A DNA stretch of 64,000 bases from positions 105,790,583 through 105,854,582 of the forward strand of contig OY744532.1 of the NCBI GenBank assembly GCA_963556195.1, in the 5' to 3' direction. This DNA is from Sepiola atlantica. Lineage: Eukaryota > Mollusca > Cephalopoda > Sepiida > Sepiolidae. Positions 1-10,982 of this stretch are shown here, in pieces (position 1 is the stretch's first letter; each line of letters opens with the position of its first letter). A program made the position numbers and the translations under genes. The notes beneath the pieces are model-generated. The model was not told where the DNA came from and did no database searches. It was given only the letters and a program-made list of their open reading frames with translations.

Positions 1-262
1 AAAAACAAAACAACAAAGCTTTTAATTAGGAGTTTTCTATTTCGGCACATCAGACTAACAGAAACAATAATTACATACAAATAGTTAAAGAGTTAGATGC
101 ATCCTTCTGTCTTGAACGACAATGGATACTATGTGAAAAGATGATTTTTTTTATAAAACAAGTGTTGCGAAATCCTCAACCTCACTTCTCCTGATCTGGC
201 ATTGTCTAGGTCCAGTGGCAAGTAGAAATTCAAGACGGCCGAACGCATTGCAGACAATAAGA
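1..262. other. AT-rich sequence, nothing recognised
   Basis: No open frame, RNA gene or clear repeat is visible. The right edge runs into a fragment of dispersed family R1. Confidence 0.5.
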
Positions 263-480
263 ACTTAGAAAGATCCAGCGTTGTCTAGGATTGAATGAGG
301 AATCCTATAGCCTAACCCTAACCCCCCTCCCCCCTCAGCTCCTAACACCATATCACAGTTTCTTATGTTTGATATTTTAAAATGCTCAATATCAGAGTTT
401 CGGCCCAAGGATATATGCACCATTGATTGGATGAAAGAGCATTTATTGAAATAATATTCGGTAAATTTATATTCTTTGAC
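263..480 (+). repeat. Dispersed repeat family R1, degraded head
   Basis: The run 'GTTGTCTAGGATTGAATGAG' matches a decayed form of the head seen at 30965 ('GTTGCTCGGGATTGAATGAG'). It continues through a C-rich run with CCCTAACCC words. This resembles the widespread invertebrate repeat with a 'cgttgcccggg' word. The class is unknown. Confidence 0.45.
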
Positions 481-743
481 CCCGGCAAGGTTTTTCAGGA
501 ACGACTGCGAACACTATCTCCTTTGTACTAATGCTCCAAGCCCTGAACCCTTATACACATTTCTATTCTTATTTTTCTATAATTTTCAAGTTATAAATAA
601 AATAAAATGAAAATAAAAAGTTGTATTTCCTTTCTTATGGATGTCCGGCAAGAATGTAGACCCCATGATATTATTTTATCCACTTTGATCAAAGTGAAAT
701 ATACTTATCCAAATACCCTAGGTAATGCACTTTTAGAATAAAA

Positions 744-768
744 ATATATATATATATATATATATATT
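744..768. repeat. (TA)n microsatellite
   Basis: Uninterrupted TA dinucleotides. Confidence 0.95.
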
Positions 769-1079
769 TAAAATTTGTATAATTGGGCAGCATTCCTTCT
801 TTTATACATATTTCATTAAACAGGACTTACTTGCCACCTCATCTCCCCTCAAAGCTCCATATACCAAGATCTCATAAAGCATGGAATCCCTAAGGAGGAA
901 TTTAGGAACATTTTAACAAATAACACATCCATTCTGGCGGTTTCGGGTTGCAGTGTTCGCCTCCACATAATGGAAGATACGCATTAATAAACCAAACATC
1001 AACCATTCCCGTTATGAGGGGGGGGGTGAAAGTTATTGAAGTGCTGTTAAAATAATTTCAAAGAGCGCCCTCTTGATAG

Positions 1080-1185
1080 ATTCACCAATTTATTTCATTT
1101 TGCAACCGCCTGACGACGATCAAAGTCGGTCGAAAACGTTCACACAAAATACAAAGATTTTTTACACTCCTTGGATTATAACATC
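1080..1185 (+). mobile_element. Penelope-like terminal fragment with CTGACGA core
   Basis: CTGACGA at 1110-1116 is followed by a short GAC/GUC hairpin and GAAA at 1132-1135, then ACGTT. This is the layout of the 3' part of a hammerhead core (CUGAnGA, helix II, GAAA), as known from Penelope-like element termini. The sequence after it is A/T-rich. The 5' strand of helix III and the cleavage triplet are not evident, so this is a terminus-like fragment rather than a proven ribozyme. Confidence 0.4.
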
Positions 1186-1268
1186 AAATCCGTCGTACAA
1201 AGACTAGAAAAAAAACGGGATCAAAAACTAAATAAGCAGAAGTTGGCACTCTTGTTTAATCAATCATG

Positions 1269-1318
<50 letters not shown>
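1269..1318. repeat. (TA)n microsatellite
   Basis: About 25 TA units. A second short TA run at 1391-1407 is followed by (GAAT)n to about 1425. Confidence 0.95.
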
Positions 1319-1321
<3 letters not shown>

Positions 1322-1547
1322 TCTGTCTCCAGAAAGGAGACAGGAGTCTGTGAACAAACAATCAACCAAACAGACTGGAAATAAAACTTTATATATATAT
1401 ATATATATGAATGAATGAATGAATGTGGCCATTTTGAATTTCATGAATAAAAACTGCAAGATTGAGAGGAATACTCAACGTAGATAAGCAGCCTCTCTCA
1501 ACTGGCAACCAACTCGAATGTCAAAACACTTCACATAGGATTCCATG

Positions 1548-1850
1548 GAATCATACGAAGCAAAAAGAATTGGCTCCTACACACCTTTTAACAAGGAGAA
1601 AAGTGTAGTATGTGCTACACTTCTGTTCTCGGTCAGTGAAGGAGAAATCCTTTTAGACTGAGGCAATTTAAATTTTTGTCTCAATCCAGAGTGCTGCTTT
1701 TTGAAGAACTGTATTTTCACCACAGTGTCTAACTCTATTCTCGTGGGGAGGCAAGTAAATGGAATCATACAAAGCAAAAAGAATTGGCTCCTACACGCCT
1801 TTTCACTTTGTGTCTAACTCTACCCTCGTGAAAAGGCAAGTAAATAGGAA
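1548..1850 (+). mobile_element. Short-body U2-headed SINE between duplicated flanks
   Basis: A degraded U2-like head (AAAGTGTAGTATGTG near 1600) is followed by the short body ('CCTTTTAGACTGAGGCAA', 'CAATCCAGAGTGC') and the tail 'GTGTCTAACTCTATTCTCG' ending in GGCAAGTAAAT. A 43-bp flank (1548-1590) reappears almost unchanged at 1759-1802 and is followed by a second copy of the tail to about 1850. This could be an unusually long target duplication or a local tandem duplication. Confidence 0.6.
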
Positions 1851-1942
1851 CTCTTACACAAACACCGATCTGATAAGCACAAGACTCAAAATCCAACAGA
1901 CTCACAACTTCTGCTTCTTCTTCTTTGCGTGTCTTTGAAGTG

Positions 1943-2400
1943 TCATGTGGTCATACGACAGTTTCTCACTTTTTTTACGCAGTCCTTTGTATCAGTGTTG
2001 TATTCTGCAAGATCTTTCAAGCTGCATCGGTTGGGCAGTAGAGAGCAAACAAGGCAGTGATGCATCGTATGGTCATCCTCTCCACATTCACAGATGGTTG
2101 CGTCAGTTTTGTAGCCCCATCTACCCATAGCAACATTTGATAGACCCATTCACGTTCTCAGGCGGTTGAGTGTTTTCTACTAAAGCCAGGGTGCTTCTGA
2201 ATCGGAACGGAGGGCTTTGGAAGGGGGGATTCCAGGTTAGTGAGAAGGGGCCATTCTCTAGCCGTCTGGTCCACAGCTGTAGTCTGGTCTCTTCCTGTTA
2301 TGTTGTTAGGAGTTCAACATGGCTGAGGAAGCTTCTCTTTGACTTCAGTCGTTGAACCATTGGTTCACATCCATAAAGGAAATAGCGTTCATCACTGATA
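1943..2400 (-). pseudogene. LINE reverse-transcriptase C-terminal fossil
   Basis: On the minus strand, 2149-1943 encodes a C-terminal segment with a CxCG....TMHHC zinc-binding pattern and then LLPNRCSLKDLAEYN. This is the ending typical of jockey/RTE-type polyproteins ('C.CG.E.QTM.H...CPLL'). Upstream, 2400-2150, recognisable pieces such as NGPF..TWN and RLRT occur in other frames, so the copy is frameshifted and carries stops. It is 5'-truncated and has no active-site region. It is a dead retrotransposon remnant, not a host gene. Confidence 0.7.
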
Positions 2401-2679
2401 GACTTTGTGATCTCTACTCGGCTGGCAATTTCTTGTCTCAGAACTGAAAACCGTCTCTTTTTATGCCTCTTTCCTAGACCTGTTTTAGCCTAGCTTTGAC
2501 TAATAATGCATATTATTGTAACGTGTTCACTTCGCACTTCTTTCTGGACCACAGCAACACACACATATGAATCTAATTTTCTTACTTTGCTGAAGTAGGT
2601 CTCCACCAACACTTAGTGCCTTTTGGTCTACAAAGCTTAAACAGATCTCTAATCTGGACCTTTATCAAAACGGTTCTCT

Positions 2680-2900
2680 AACTATGACTAGAAAAATACC
2701 CGTCCCAGGACGTATAAAATTAATTCCACAAGGTTTGCAACACTTTTATGTCCACTTCCGAAGATTAAAATCAAGATATAATGAAAACCTTATTTCTAGA
2801 ATCCTTATTCTAATTTTGAGCAAAATCCATTATAGGATTTTCATTCTAGAATGTGTCTCACATTTAACGCTCAACCTAAATAACATCGAATCTAACACAT
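2680..2900 (+). repeat. Dispersed repeat family R1
   Basis: It opens with 'CTAGAAAAATACCCGTCCCA' and runs through 'AGAATCCTTATTCTAATTTT'. Clear relatives lie at 24330-24640, 31421-31965, 63063-63340 and, inverted, 37370-37680. No coding capacity is seen. Confidence 0.75.
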
Positions 2901-2904
2901 CGAT

Positions 2905-3486
2905 ATTTGTTTCTGCCTAGCCACTTTGTCTTCTTTTTCCTTCTAGTATGTTATGTCTTTCAGTTCAGTTTGTTTGGAAAACAAATTATTCCATTAGACG
3001 ACTATTTTAGATATTGACTCAAATAATGTAAGGAGGATAGCAAATATTTTAACCTGTTAAGATTTATCTCCCCTATATTTTATTGTGAAAATTATTGAAA
3101 TAATAAAGCATACAAGACTAACATCTCAGTTCTTTTCCTGTATAACTTAAAAAAAATATGCAACCAATAAAATTTAACAATAAAATGATAATCAATCCTG
3201 GGCAACGCCGAGTAGACTTTTCAAATGTATAAATTACATTACATATCTTTACTATAAATCTATTGTAATTTAAAAAACTAATAGGTTTCATTTAAATTAT
3301 CCCACTTGAAAATTAATGAGAACATAATATTTTAAGAAAGCTTTTGGTGATTAATCATTTTTTTATTAAATCACTTTAATTAATTACAGTTAATAACGAC
3401 AAAACTATTGCATAATTATATAGAGAAAAATAAATGCGAAAGTTTATGCTTTCATTTATTGTTGTTTGTTGTTGTTTTTTCTCATA
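2905..3486. other. AT-rich, nothing recognised
   Basis: Low-complexity A/T sequence. Around 3195-3215 there is a 'TGGGCAACGCCGAGTAGACT' word of the R1 head type in inverted sense. Confidence 0.5.
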
Positions 3487-3680
3487 ACGTCCACGGACGT
3501 CCTCGGGGAGTCAGGCAGATACTCTATCTGTCCTAACATTTTTGTGGACATGATAGAATCTCTAGACTACATACAACGTCTGGTGTTCCGAAATGGTCAC
3601 CCATTTAGTACTGGCCAAGCTCAACGTTGCTTAACTTCGCTGATCTAATAGGAACCAGTGTGTCAACGTGATTATGCCGT
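3487..3680 (-). mobile_element. 5S rRNA-headed SINE (alternative body)
   Basis: Reading leftwards from 3680, the first ~110 bases follow animal 5S rRNA: 'GAAGTTAAGCAACGTTGAGC' matches the box A region and 'AGTACTAAATGGGTGACC' matches the box C region, ending CACCAGACGTTGTATGTAG. After the head comes a body ('CTAGAGATTCTATCATG') different from the copies near 56.7 and 57.7 kb. A real 5S gene would be near-identical to the conserved sequence and end in a T run. This one is diverged and has a foreign 3' part, as in SINE3-type elements. Confidence 0.7.
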
Positions 3681-3689
3681 ATATATTTC

Positions 3690-4280
3690 ATTTATTTACC
3701 ATCAACACGGGTTACTGTTATTTAAATCAATGATACAAGATTATATTTTGAAATACTGTATATATAGTACATACGAAAGATCCAAAGACAACTATTTGAA
3801 TACCTAATTTGCATACATTGTAATTCAGCTTCCTATTCCAGTAGCTTCTTTCCAATAACTGCAGGCTTGTGGAACTCTCTTCCTGCTGACTGTTTTCCTC
3901 CTACCTATAGCCTTGTTTTTTTCAAGACTAAGGCAAATAGGCATCTCTTATCTTTGTGATAATCATCTTTCGTTCTTGTTAGCTCCTTACATCAAGTGGC
4001 GTCATGCCTTGTCTGGAAGTATTTCCATAAAAAAAAAACTATTTTTAAACAGTCCATAATAAATTAATATTTGGTATTATTCATTTGTAATTTTATTGTC
4101 CTATTTTTCCTATAATTATGCAATAGTTTTGTTGATATTAACAGTAATTAATTAAAGTGATTCAATAAAGAAGAATAAATTACTTAAACTTTTCTTAAAT
4201 TAAACTAACATCGCTCGCCAATGAGGCATAAGGGAGAAAATTTCATAGCAAAAAGGGAGGGAGAGGATGACTGACTGATT
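3690..4280. other. AT-rich, nothing recognised
   Basis: At 3865-3960 there is a faint resemblance to a LINE C-terminus ('GGAACTCTCTTCCTGCTGAC', compare WNSLPA), too short to call. Confidence 0.4.
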
Positions 4281-4282
4281 TG

Positions 4283-4430
4283 CTTGCTCGTTCTCTTTCT
4301 CTTTTCTTTCTCTCTTCTTTCTATTTCTCTCTTTTCTCTCTCTTCTTTCTCTCTTCTTTCTATTTCTCTCTTTCCTCTCTCGCTTCTTTCTCTCTTCTTT
4401 CTATTTCTCTCTTTCCTCTCTCTCTCCCTC
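4283..4430. repeat. TCTCTTTC-type pyrimidine tract
   Basis: Imperfect C/T-rich repeat of about 150 bp. Open frames through it are Ser/Leu/Phe translations of the tract, not genes. Confidence 0.9.
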
Positions 4431-4805
4431 CCGTTAGTGATGCCACATTTTTTTTATGTTTTGTTTTTTAATTCAATGATTGTTTCACATTTGTGTTTAA
4501 ATACTCCTTTTCGGCCTTTAAGGAGACTCACTTGATTTCAACAAGTTGCCATCACTTTCTAAATTGTAAGTTTAAAAAAGAGCCCCCTAACAACACACAC
4601 CATAGCTCAGGCAAATTGATTTCTTTCTTTTCGTTTCTTTACGGTCTTATTTAACAGATAAATAAATTGGTATAAAAATTACCAAAATGTTAATGTTTAT
4701 CTTTCTATATGGATGAATGTTAATGTATGTTTATTTATTTGTATGAAAGTTTTAGTCTTGTGTTTCCATGAAACTTATGAATGAAATGTTTATTATTTAA
4801 AATTT

Positions 4806-5036
4806 TCGTTTCAAGTATATATATATATATATAACGTAGTATAATCCTATTTCATTCAAAATAAATTTTATTTACAAACAATTGTTTCTGCCCATTTCGT
4901 AAATATACACATTTATGGTATACAAAATTTACCAAGCATTCACAAAGATGCTTCATCAGTGCATAACACACCACAGTCAGGTTTAAAAAACACGATGCGA
5001 CTGTGGTGTGTTATTTTTGAATGACCTAGGATTATA
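4806..5036 (-). mobile_element. Penelope-like terminus beside (TA)n
   Basis: On the minus strand CTGATGA (4953-4959) is followed by a hairpin with AGCAT and ATGCT arms and then a degraded core (GGTAAA in place of GAAA). An inverted repeat (GCATAACACACCACAGTC near 4961, and its complement near 5000) lies beside the core. The left edge abuts a TA run at 4817-4832. Confidence 0.45.
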
Positions 5037-5136
5037 TCAAGTTAAATTAAGAGCTCTAGTCATATTATACACTATTGAGCTACTATATAAACATTTGTGC
5101 AAACTTAAAGAAATGTATATATATATATATATATAT

Positions 5137-5569
5137 GTGTTTGTGTGTGTGTGCGTATGAATCTTGTATGAGGATCTTTACCGAAACAATCTATTTATTC
5201 AGTCGTTTGAGTTGAATTTCTTTTGTAAAGTAGTTAAAATCTTGGAACTTTTCTTGATTTTTTAAAATTTCTACTTGAAAATCATTTTTTCCCTTCAATT
5301 TTTCCTTACAAGTGAGATTACTGTGACATTCCCCAAACAACCAAACAAAACAGACCGAATGGAACTCGAGATCCGAGGAACCATCAAAGATTACAAACCG
5401 TTTTCTGTTGCCAAAATTGAATTTCAGAAGTAAAAAAAAAATGGTAAAAATAAGTTCTCTTCATCCTAATCAGCGTTTCCTCATCTGTCCTTAAGGTATG
5501 ATATTCCTGCCAAAATAAACCGAAATAACCAATTCCAAGTTGAAGAAAACAATTCTCTCTCTCTCTCCA
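5137..5569. other. AT-rich, nothing recognised
   Basis: Follows a (TA)n(TG)n run at 5116-5150. No gene-like signal is seen. Confidence 0.5.
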
Positions 5570-5587
5570 TGTATATATATATATATA

Positions 5588-5653
<66 letters not shown>
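5570..5653. repeat. (TA)n microsatellite
   Basis: About 80 bp of TA with one GTAC interruption. Confidence 0.95.
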
Positions 5654-5657
<4 letters not shown>

Positions 5658-6010
5658 GACCATTTGATGAAAGAAACACTTTCTTTTGAATCTATGTGAG
5701 ATATCAGTATTACATTGCTCTCCCCTGTGTATCTGATAAGACCTATCGCTGAAGGGTAAATTTCGTTCTAATTTGTATAACTGTTTTCTTGATCGATTGT
5801 ACAAAATGACGAATAATAAAGGAGAATGTCTATCTACTGACCGTCGATGTATGTCAGCATTGGTTATACATTGATTAACAGTAATATCCTTTCAGATTAA
5901 CGTGTAGAAATGATTTATCAAATGGATGAAGTTATCTAGGTATGACTGACAAGGTTTGACCTCAGGGTTAGCATATGAGTAGAGTAGAGTCTTCAGTCAG
6001 GTCCGATGCT

Positions 6011-6295
6011 TTAAATCCAGTTTAGACCGCTCCTTTGTATCTCTTCTTTAGCCGACTGACACTGTGGGTGGTCCAGGGCTCTCAAGTTGTATATTACAAG
6101 ATGGCTTTCCATAAGGCGGTCAAACCTGACTTTAAAAGCGTTCACCAAAGGGGCTTTGACAATTTCTTCTGGCAATCCGTTCCACCAGGGAATCACTCTG
6201 TTACTCAAGAATGAAAAGAGTCTTTTGTTTGTCTTAGTAGCATTTCTTGTCAGTCGTAGATTATGTCCTCTTGTTTTGGAAACCCACTGAATTTC
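6011..6295 (-). pseudogene. CR1/jockey-like LINE 3' coding end
   Basis: The minus strand encodes RVIPWWNGLPEEIVKAPLVN followed by AFKVRFDRLM, the well-known 'R....WN.LP..VV.A.S...FK..LD' ending of CR1/jockey-type reverse-transcriptase polyproteins. The upstream part (to 6295) continues the match (RGHNLRLTRNATKTNKRLF) but a frameshift near 6215 separates it. The catalytic region is missing, as expected for a 5'-truncated insertion. Confidence 0.7.
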
Positions 6296-6299
6296 TGAT

Positions 6300-6755
6300 A
6301 TGCATGTCGTAGTGTCATATCATGTGATACAAGATAGCCAACCATATGTCAGATCTAATCAGTTACTACCAAGGCCATACTTATAACAGGCCAAGAGATC
6401 AAACAATTGGAGTCTTTTACTGGAGACAAGAAACAGTCGATATCTTTTTAGCTGATAACACTTTGCTTTCATTGCTTTGAGAAAATTTCGTTCTGAAAGG
6501 AAATTTAATAAGAAACTAGTGACGTTTAAAATACATACCGATCGACCAGAGACTGCCAAGAATCTAGTTTTCAAAAGGTCAAGATCATGTGATATGAAAT
6601 AAAAGTCTTCTGGCACAAGAAAATGAACTATAGTTAACTCGACTTTGGTGACAGAGATACGTGCATACTTTTTTTATCCACTTGATCCTAGTAACAAATT
6701 TCAAACTGCAATAAATAAACTGGACATACACGCACATATAATTAAACATGTTTGT
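6300..6755. other. Unassigned
   Basis: A minus-strand frame at 6616-6359 (85 codons) has no recognisable motif and is too short to support alone. Confidence 0.4.
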
Positions 6756-6761
6756 ACAAAT

Positions 6762-6824
6762 TAAAGGGTAATTTTTTACTTGCCTAAAGTTACATCAGTT
6801 TGGTTTAGGCAAGTAAAATATTAC
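6762..6824. repeat. Short inverted repeat (hairpin)
   Basis: GGGTAATTTTTTACTTGCCT and its near-complement AGGCAAGTAAAATATTACCC flank about 18 bp, giving arms of about 22 bp. Possibly a decayed miniature element. Confidence 0.6.
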
Positions 6825-7079
6825 CCTCAAGTGAGTTCGAATCTTTATTAATAAATGATAGAATTTATTATTTAAAGAAATATTACTGAATTAAAATTTA
6901 TAAATGTCTGCATAGCTTTTAGGATGTTCCAGCTCTGAACTGAAAAATAAAAAATGGCGTACTATTGAGTTTTTTCCCCACATGTGAGTTTGCTCTTTTC
7001 TTTGTTTTTTTGTTTGTTTGTTTTGCCAAAAAAATGATCCACTGTATAGTATAGGTTTTTTTGTTCAAAACATTTTTTG

Positions 7080-7370
7080 TGGATTTTTCTGATGATTTTG
7101 TAGTCTTGCACAGACGATATTGACATAAACATTGTTGTTTGGCTCACGGCAAAAGAAACGGACCGCAAAAAATACATCTCACAGAAATGTTATGTTTATT
7201 TGGAAATGTAAAAAAAAATTTAAATAAAAAAAAACATGGTTATTGGAATATAAAATGAACCTGACTTATATATGCTCTGTTGTTACTGACTGACAATCAT
7301 CGAGCTAAATCTTTTAAAGAGACTGCTAATTAAAAGGCACTGATAGTATATGCTAATACATGTAGTCATG

Positions 7371-7372
<2 letters not shown>
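7080..7372 (+). repeat. Dispersed repeat family R3
   Basis: It contains 'ATGGTTATTGGAATATAA' and 'TGCTAATACATGTAGTCATG', shared with three copies at 17483-18200. It runs into a TA tract at its right edge, as do the other copies. Confidence 0.7.

Positions 7373-7373
<1 letters not shown>

Positions 7374-7427
<54 letters not shown>
7374..7427. repeat. (TA)n microsatellite
   Basis: About 27 TA units. A second TA tract follows at 7499-7521. Confidence 0.95.
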
Positions 7428-7429
<2 letters not shown>

Positions 7430-7492
7430 CAAACTACTATTCTCTCTTATATATATATATGTGTGTGTGTGAAAAATGACAAAAGGATAGCT

Positions 7493-7529
<37 letters not shown>

Positions 7530-7761
7530 TATGGCTATATAAAGACTATATTTATTTTTAAACATGATGAATTCGAAAATAAAAGTCTGAAAGGGCAAAT
7601 TGACCCGTTTTGAACCTCGCTTGACAGAACTAAATCGAGGTTAGGATTAAGAGAAAAAAATGTTATCTCAAAAACCATTGTAGAAGATTGTGACAGATTT
7701 CGATTCTATGGACGTTTAGCACAAATGTAAAGCCCACAATATTATAGTACCATCTTTGGGC

Positions 7762-7800
7762 AGAACAGATACAACACTTTGATCCTCGCCCTAAGGACAA
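7762..7800 (-). mobile_element. Short U2 snRNA-like segment
   Basis: On the minus strand 'GGATCAAAGTGTTGTATCTG' resembles U2 nucleotides ~22-45 with one change in the GUAGUA box. No SINE body is evident on its 3' side, so this may be a decayed head or chance. Confidence 0.3.
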
Positions 7801-7812
7801 GAAAGTGTATTT

Positions 7813-8379
7813 TAGTTTGAGTTTTATGTTCAATACACTACGTCATCAGATGAAATTTTTTAAATGACTTTTTCTGCATTTCATCTTCAGCGATCAGGCA
7901 ATCTCATCTTTAAAAAAAGGGAAGGAGGATGATAATGTATGCACGAACATGAAATTGCCTTAGTGTATTATTATTATGTAGATATTTACCACATTTTATC
8001 CTATTTGTTTGAAAACCCCAACACCACAGAGCTATATATAACAAAGAGGTGATTGGCATAATTGTTGCCCCCTACAAAAAAAACATCCGTTGAACTAAGT
8101 TCAAATTTTTTCCTGAATCTGTTTTCGTTTATCTCCCTATTTTTGTGTCCCTCTGTTTTCATTTGCGGAAATTCCAATTCCGCTAGAAGTGACGTTCAAA
8201 GATGTCTATGGAGATAAGCCTGCTGTAAGTGGCTACAAAGTGGGGCCCATTATTACCAAAAGATCAGGGCCTTCAAATTTAGAATCCTTCTAACTTACAC
8301 TTATTTTGCTAGTGTTAACAGTCAGGGGCGGATCCTACCGTTAGGGGAGGGAGCACAGATTAGGATGTAGCTTTAAGCG
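7813..8379. other. Unassigned
   Basis: A CTGATGA on the minus strand near 7847 may be another Penelope-like terminus. Nothing else is recognised. Confidence 0.4.
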
Positions 8380-8477
8380 TTGTCATCCAATTTATTGCAG
8401 TTTTTTTTTTTTTTTTTGATGTCTACTAGACAGTATTTTAAGAATAAGGAAATAGGAAACCATAATTACCTTAAATC

Positions 8478-9330
8478 ATCATCATCATCATCATCATCAT
8501 CTACAACAACAACATCTACAACTGCAACATCTACAACAACAGCAAGAATAACAACAACATCTACAACGACAACATCAGCAACAACAACATCTACAACGGC
8601 AACAACATCTACAACAACATCAACAACATCTACAACATTATCAACAACAACAACATCTACAACAACAGCAAGAATAACAACAACATCTACAACGACAACA
8701 TCAGCAACAACAACATCTACAACGGCAACCACATCTACAACAACATCAACAACATCTACAACATTATCAACAACAACAACATCTACAACAACAGCAAGAA
8801 TAACAACATCTACAACGACAACATCAGCAACAACAACATCTACAACGGCAACAACATCTACAACAACATCAACAACATCTACAACATTATCAACAACAAC
8901 AACATCTACAACAACAGCAAGAATAACAACAACATCTACAACGACAACATCAGCAACAACAACATCTACAACGGCAACCACATCTACAACAACATCAACA
9001 ACATCTACAACAACATCAACAACAACAACATCTACAACAACAGCAAGAATAACAACAACATCTACAACGACAACATCAGCAACAACAACATCTACAACGG
9101 CAACAACATCTACAACAACATCAACAACATCTACAACAACATCAACAACAACAACATCTACAACAACAGCAAGAATAACAACAACATCTACAACGGCAAC
9201 AACATCTACAACAACATCTACAACGGCAACAACATCTACAACAACATCAACAACATCTACAACATTATCAACAACATCAACATCTACAACAACAACAACA
9301 TCTACAACAACAACAATATCTACACATACA
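8478..9330 (+). repeat. Higher-order ACA/TCT trinucleotide array
   Basis: Built from ACA, TCA, TCT and GCA triplets with a higher-order unit of 126 bp. The marker AGCAAGAATA recurs at 8541, 8667, 8793, 8916, 9042 and 9168, so spacings are 126, 126, 123, 126 and 126. Because every unit is a multiple of three, a plus-strand frame from ATG 8380 to 9438 stays open for 352 codons, giving an almost pure Thr/Ser protein with regular ITT and ARI words. It would resemble a mucin-like domain, but there is no signal peptide, no flanking domain and no splice signal. I treat it as a satellite-like array, not a gene. Confidence 0.8.
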
Positions 9331-9339
9331 TATAGCGAT

Positions 9340-9779
9340 AGCGTGTCAGTCTTACAAACTCACTCACTACCCAAGTCCACACACACATATGAACAAAAGC
9401 AACACTTTCTTCATCTAGATCCTTTGAACATTTCTTAACTCTTTTCTTTTTGAATTTTTGCTTATTGTTATTTTAATAAGACGTACTAAAATTTGATTAA
9501 TTATGTGTGGAAAGATTCTGTCATTACTTTTGATATTGCCTCATTCTCTACACTCTCTTTATAAACACTCAGTATAATAATGTGATGATCAAGGGTAAGT
9601 GGAGCAATCCAGGGAAACGTGTAATGCCCCCTCCCCTACATCCCAATGTAATAACCAATGATTATAGTCGATCTATTTATTTAAATTTTGTATTAACCAA
9701 TCAACATTCGCAGATTTTTGCTATTCGCAGGTATGTCTGGAACGTAACCCCCATGAATAGCGGAGGCCTACTCTGTGTA

Positions 9780-9780
<1 letters not shown>
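9340..9780. other. Unassigned
   Basis: No motif seen. Confidence 0.4.
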
Positions 9781-9785
<5 letters not shown>

Positions 9786-9844
<59 letters not shown>

Positions 9845-9869
9845 CAGGTAGTTCGCTTTTAGTACACCT

Positions 9870-9922
<53 letters not shown>
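9786..9922. repeat. Two (TA)n tracts with (GA)n between
   Basis: TA 9789-9826, GA 9825-9844, then TA 9871-9922. Confidence 0.95.
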
Positions 9923-9923
<1 letters not shown>

Positions 9924-10185
9924 GGGCCCAAATTCTAGTATGTATTATATATTAAATTAGTTTTATATGTCAATACATAGTTAAAGCAAGATAAATTGTT
10001 TTGGACTATTAAAATAATTTCCAACGCTATTGAGAATGTTTAAGCATTAATTTATCTATTTTAATTATCGCGTATATTTAAATTCATGTTTTGAAGCATG
10101 ACGTAAATCCTAAATCTATGACGTCACGTCAAAGCTATAATTATTTTGTTATGGTAATGTTTTAAGATCTATTTATAAGAAAATC

Positions 10186-10256
10186 TAAATAGCTCAGTTC
10201 GTAGAACATCAGACTAGTATTTCAAGGTTTCGGTTTTGATTTCCGGTCATGGCACC
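10186..10256 (+). mobile_element. tRNA-like SINE head, degraded
   Basis: TAGCTCAGTTCGTAGAACA matches a pol III A box region, and 'GGTTTTGATTTCCGGTCATG' occupies the B box/T arm with changes (consensus GGTTCGAnTCC). The anticodon region does not fold cleanly. Read as a tRNA-derived SINE head or tRNA pseudogene. Confidence 0.5.
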
Positions 10257-10517
10257 TGCTTTATTTATTGGGAATTTATTTAGTATTAATGCCATATTTT
10301 CCATTTCTAAAAGAAGTCAAACAGACAGACACACACACAGAGACAAAGAAAGTGACTCTTATATTATGGATGGATTAGAAGTTAAGAACGTCTATTAAAT
10401 ATTTTTCATCCATTTTATTAAAAATAAATCATTAAGTTTTATGATGATGACCGATATCCGCTAAGCAATAACTGGAACACTATAGCAAACAAAAACAACA
10501 AAAAAAAAACAATTGTC

Positions 10518-10598
10518 TAGCGTGAGATTCGAACCCACGATGACATAAAATATAAGAACTGTAGGTGAATACTTATCCACAAGGCCACCGATCTAACG
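10518..10598 (-). mobile_element. tRNA-derived SINE head
   Basis: On the minus strand, GGTGGCCTTGTGGATAAGTA (A box) precedes an intact B box GGTTCGAATCTC about 40 bases later. The arms pair poorly, so this is SINE-like rather than a working tRNA gene. Confidence 0.6.
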
Positions 10599-10599
10599 A

Positions 10600-10980
10600 A
10601 AATGTTTTGTTTTTTTAATCTACTCAAATGAGTTTGGTGTAAACAATTTTTTTACATCTTTACATAGTTCTAAAATAAAGAAACGTAAATATAAAATAAA
10701 AATTCTTATTAAATTAAAAATATATGAAATATTTTTAATCTATTTTAGATTAAAAAAAAAATGTTTTCTCTTCAAAATAAACAGTATGTGAAATACATAC
10801 GAAGTTTTGACGTGAAAAATTGTTGTTCGGTCGCCTAAAAGATAACGCTAACAATGTCGGAACATTTGTTTCCGATGTTATTTTTATGTGCTTTTAATTT
10901 TGAATAATGAGGTTTAAAAAGGTTCAAGAACTTCTGACATCGATAAGGACATTGGCTAGAAGGTGCTGCTTTCAAATCTA
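10600..10980. other. AT-rich, nothing recognised
   Basis: A/T-rich sequence without motifs. Confidence 0.5.
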
Positions 10981-10982
10981 TG

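Noticed and set aside
5481..5804. Open frames running through TA tracts (IYIYIY peptides), also at 1256, 7283, 9582, 14555, 39679 and 45900
   Set aside because: They are translations of (TA)n and lack any domain.
8466..8981. Minus-strand Val/Asp-rich frame
   Set aside because: It is the antisense translation of the same triplet array.
8380..9438. 352-codon Thr/Ser open frame as a real gene
   Set aside because: It is fully explained by a triplet-repeat array. There is no signal peptide, no non-repeat domain and no splice or transcript signal.
10518..10598. Functional tRNA genes (also 10186-10256, 21370-21625, 50975-51045)
   Set aside because: A and B boxes are visible, but acceptor and anticodon arms do not pair well; they are SINE heads.
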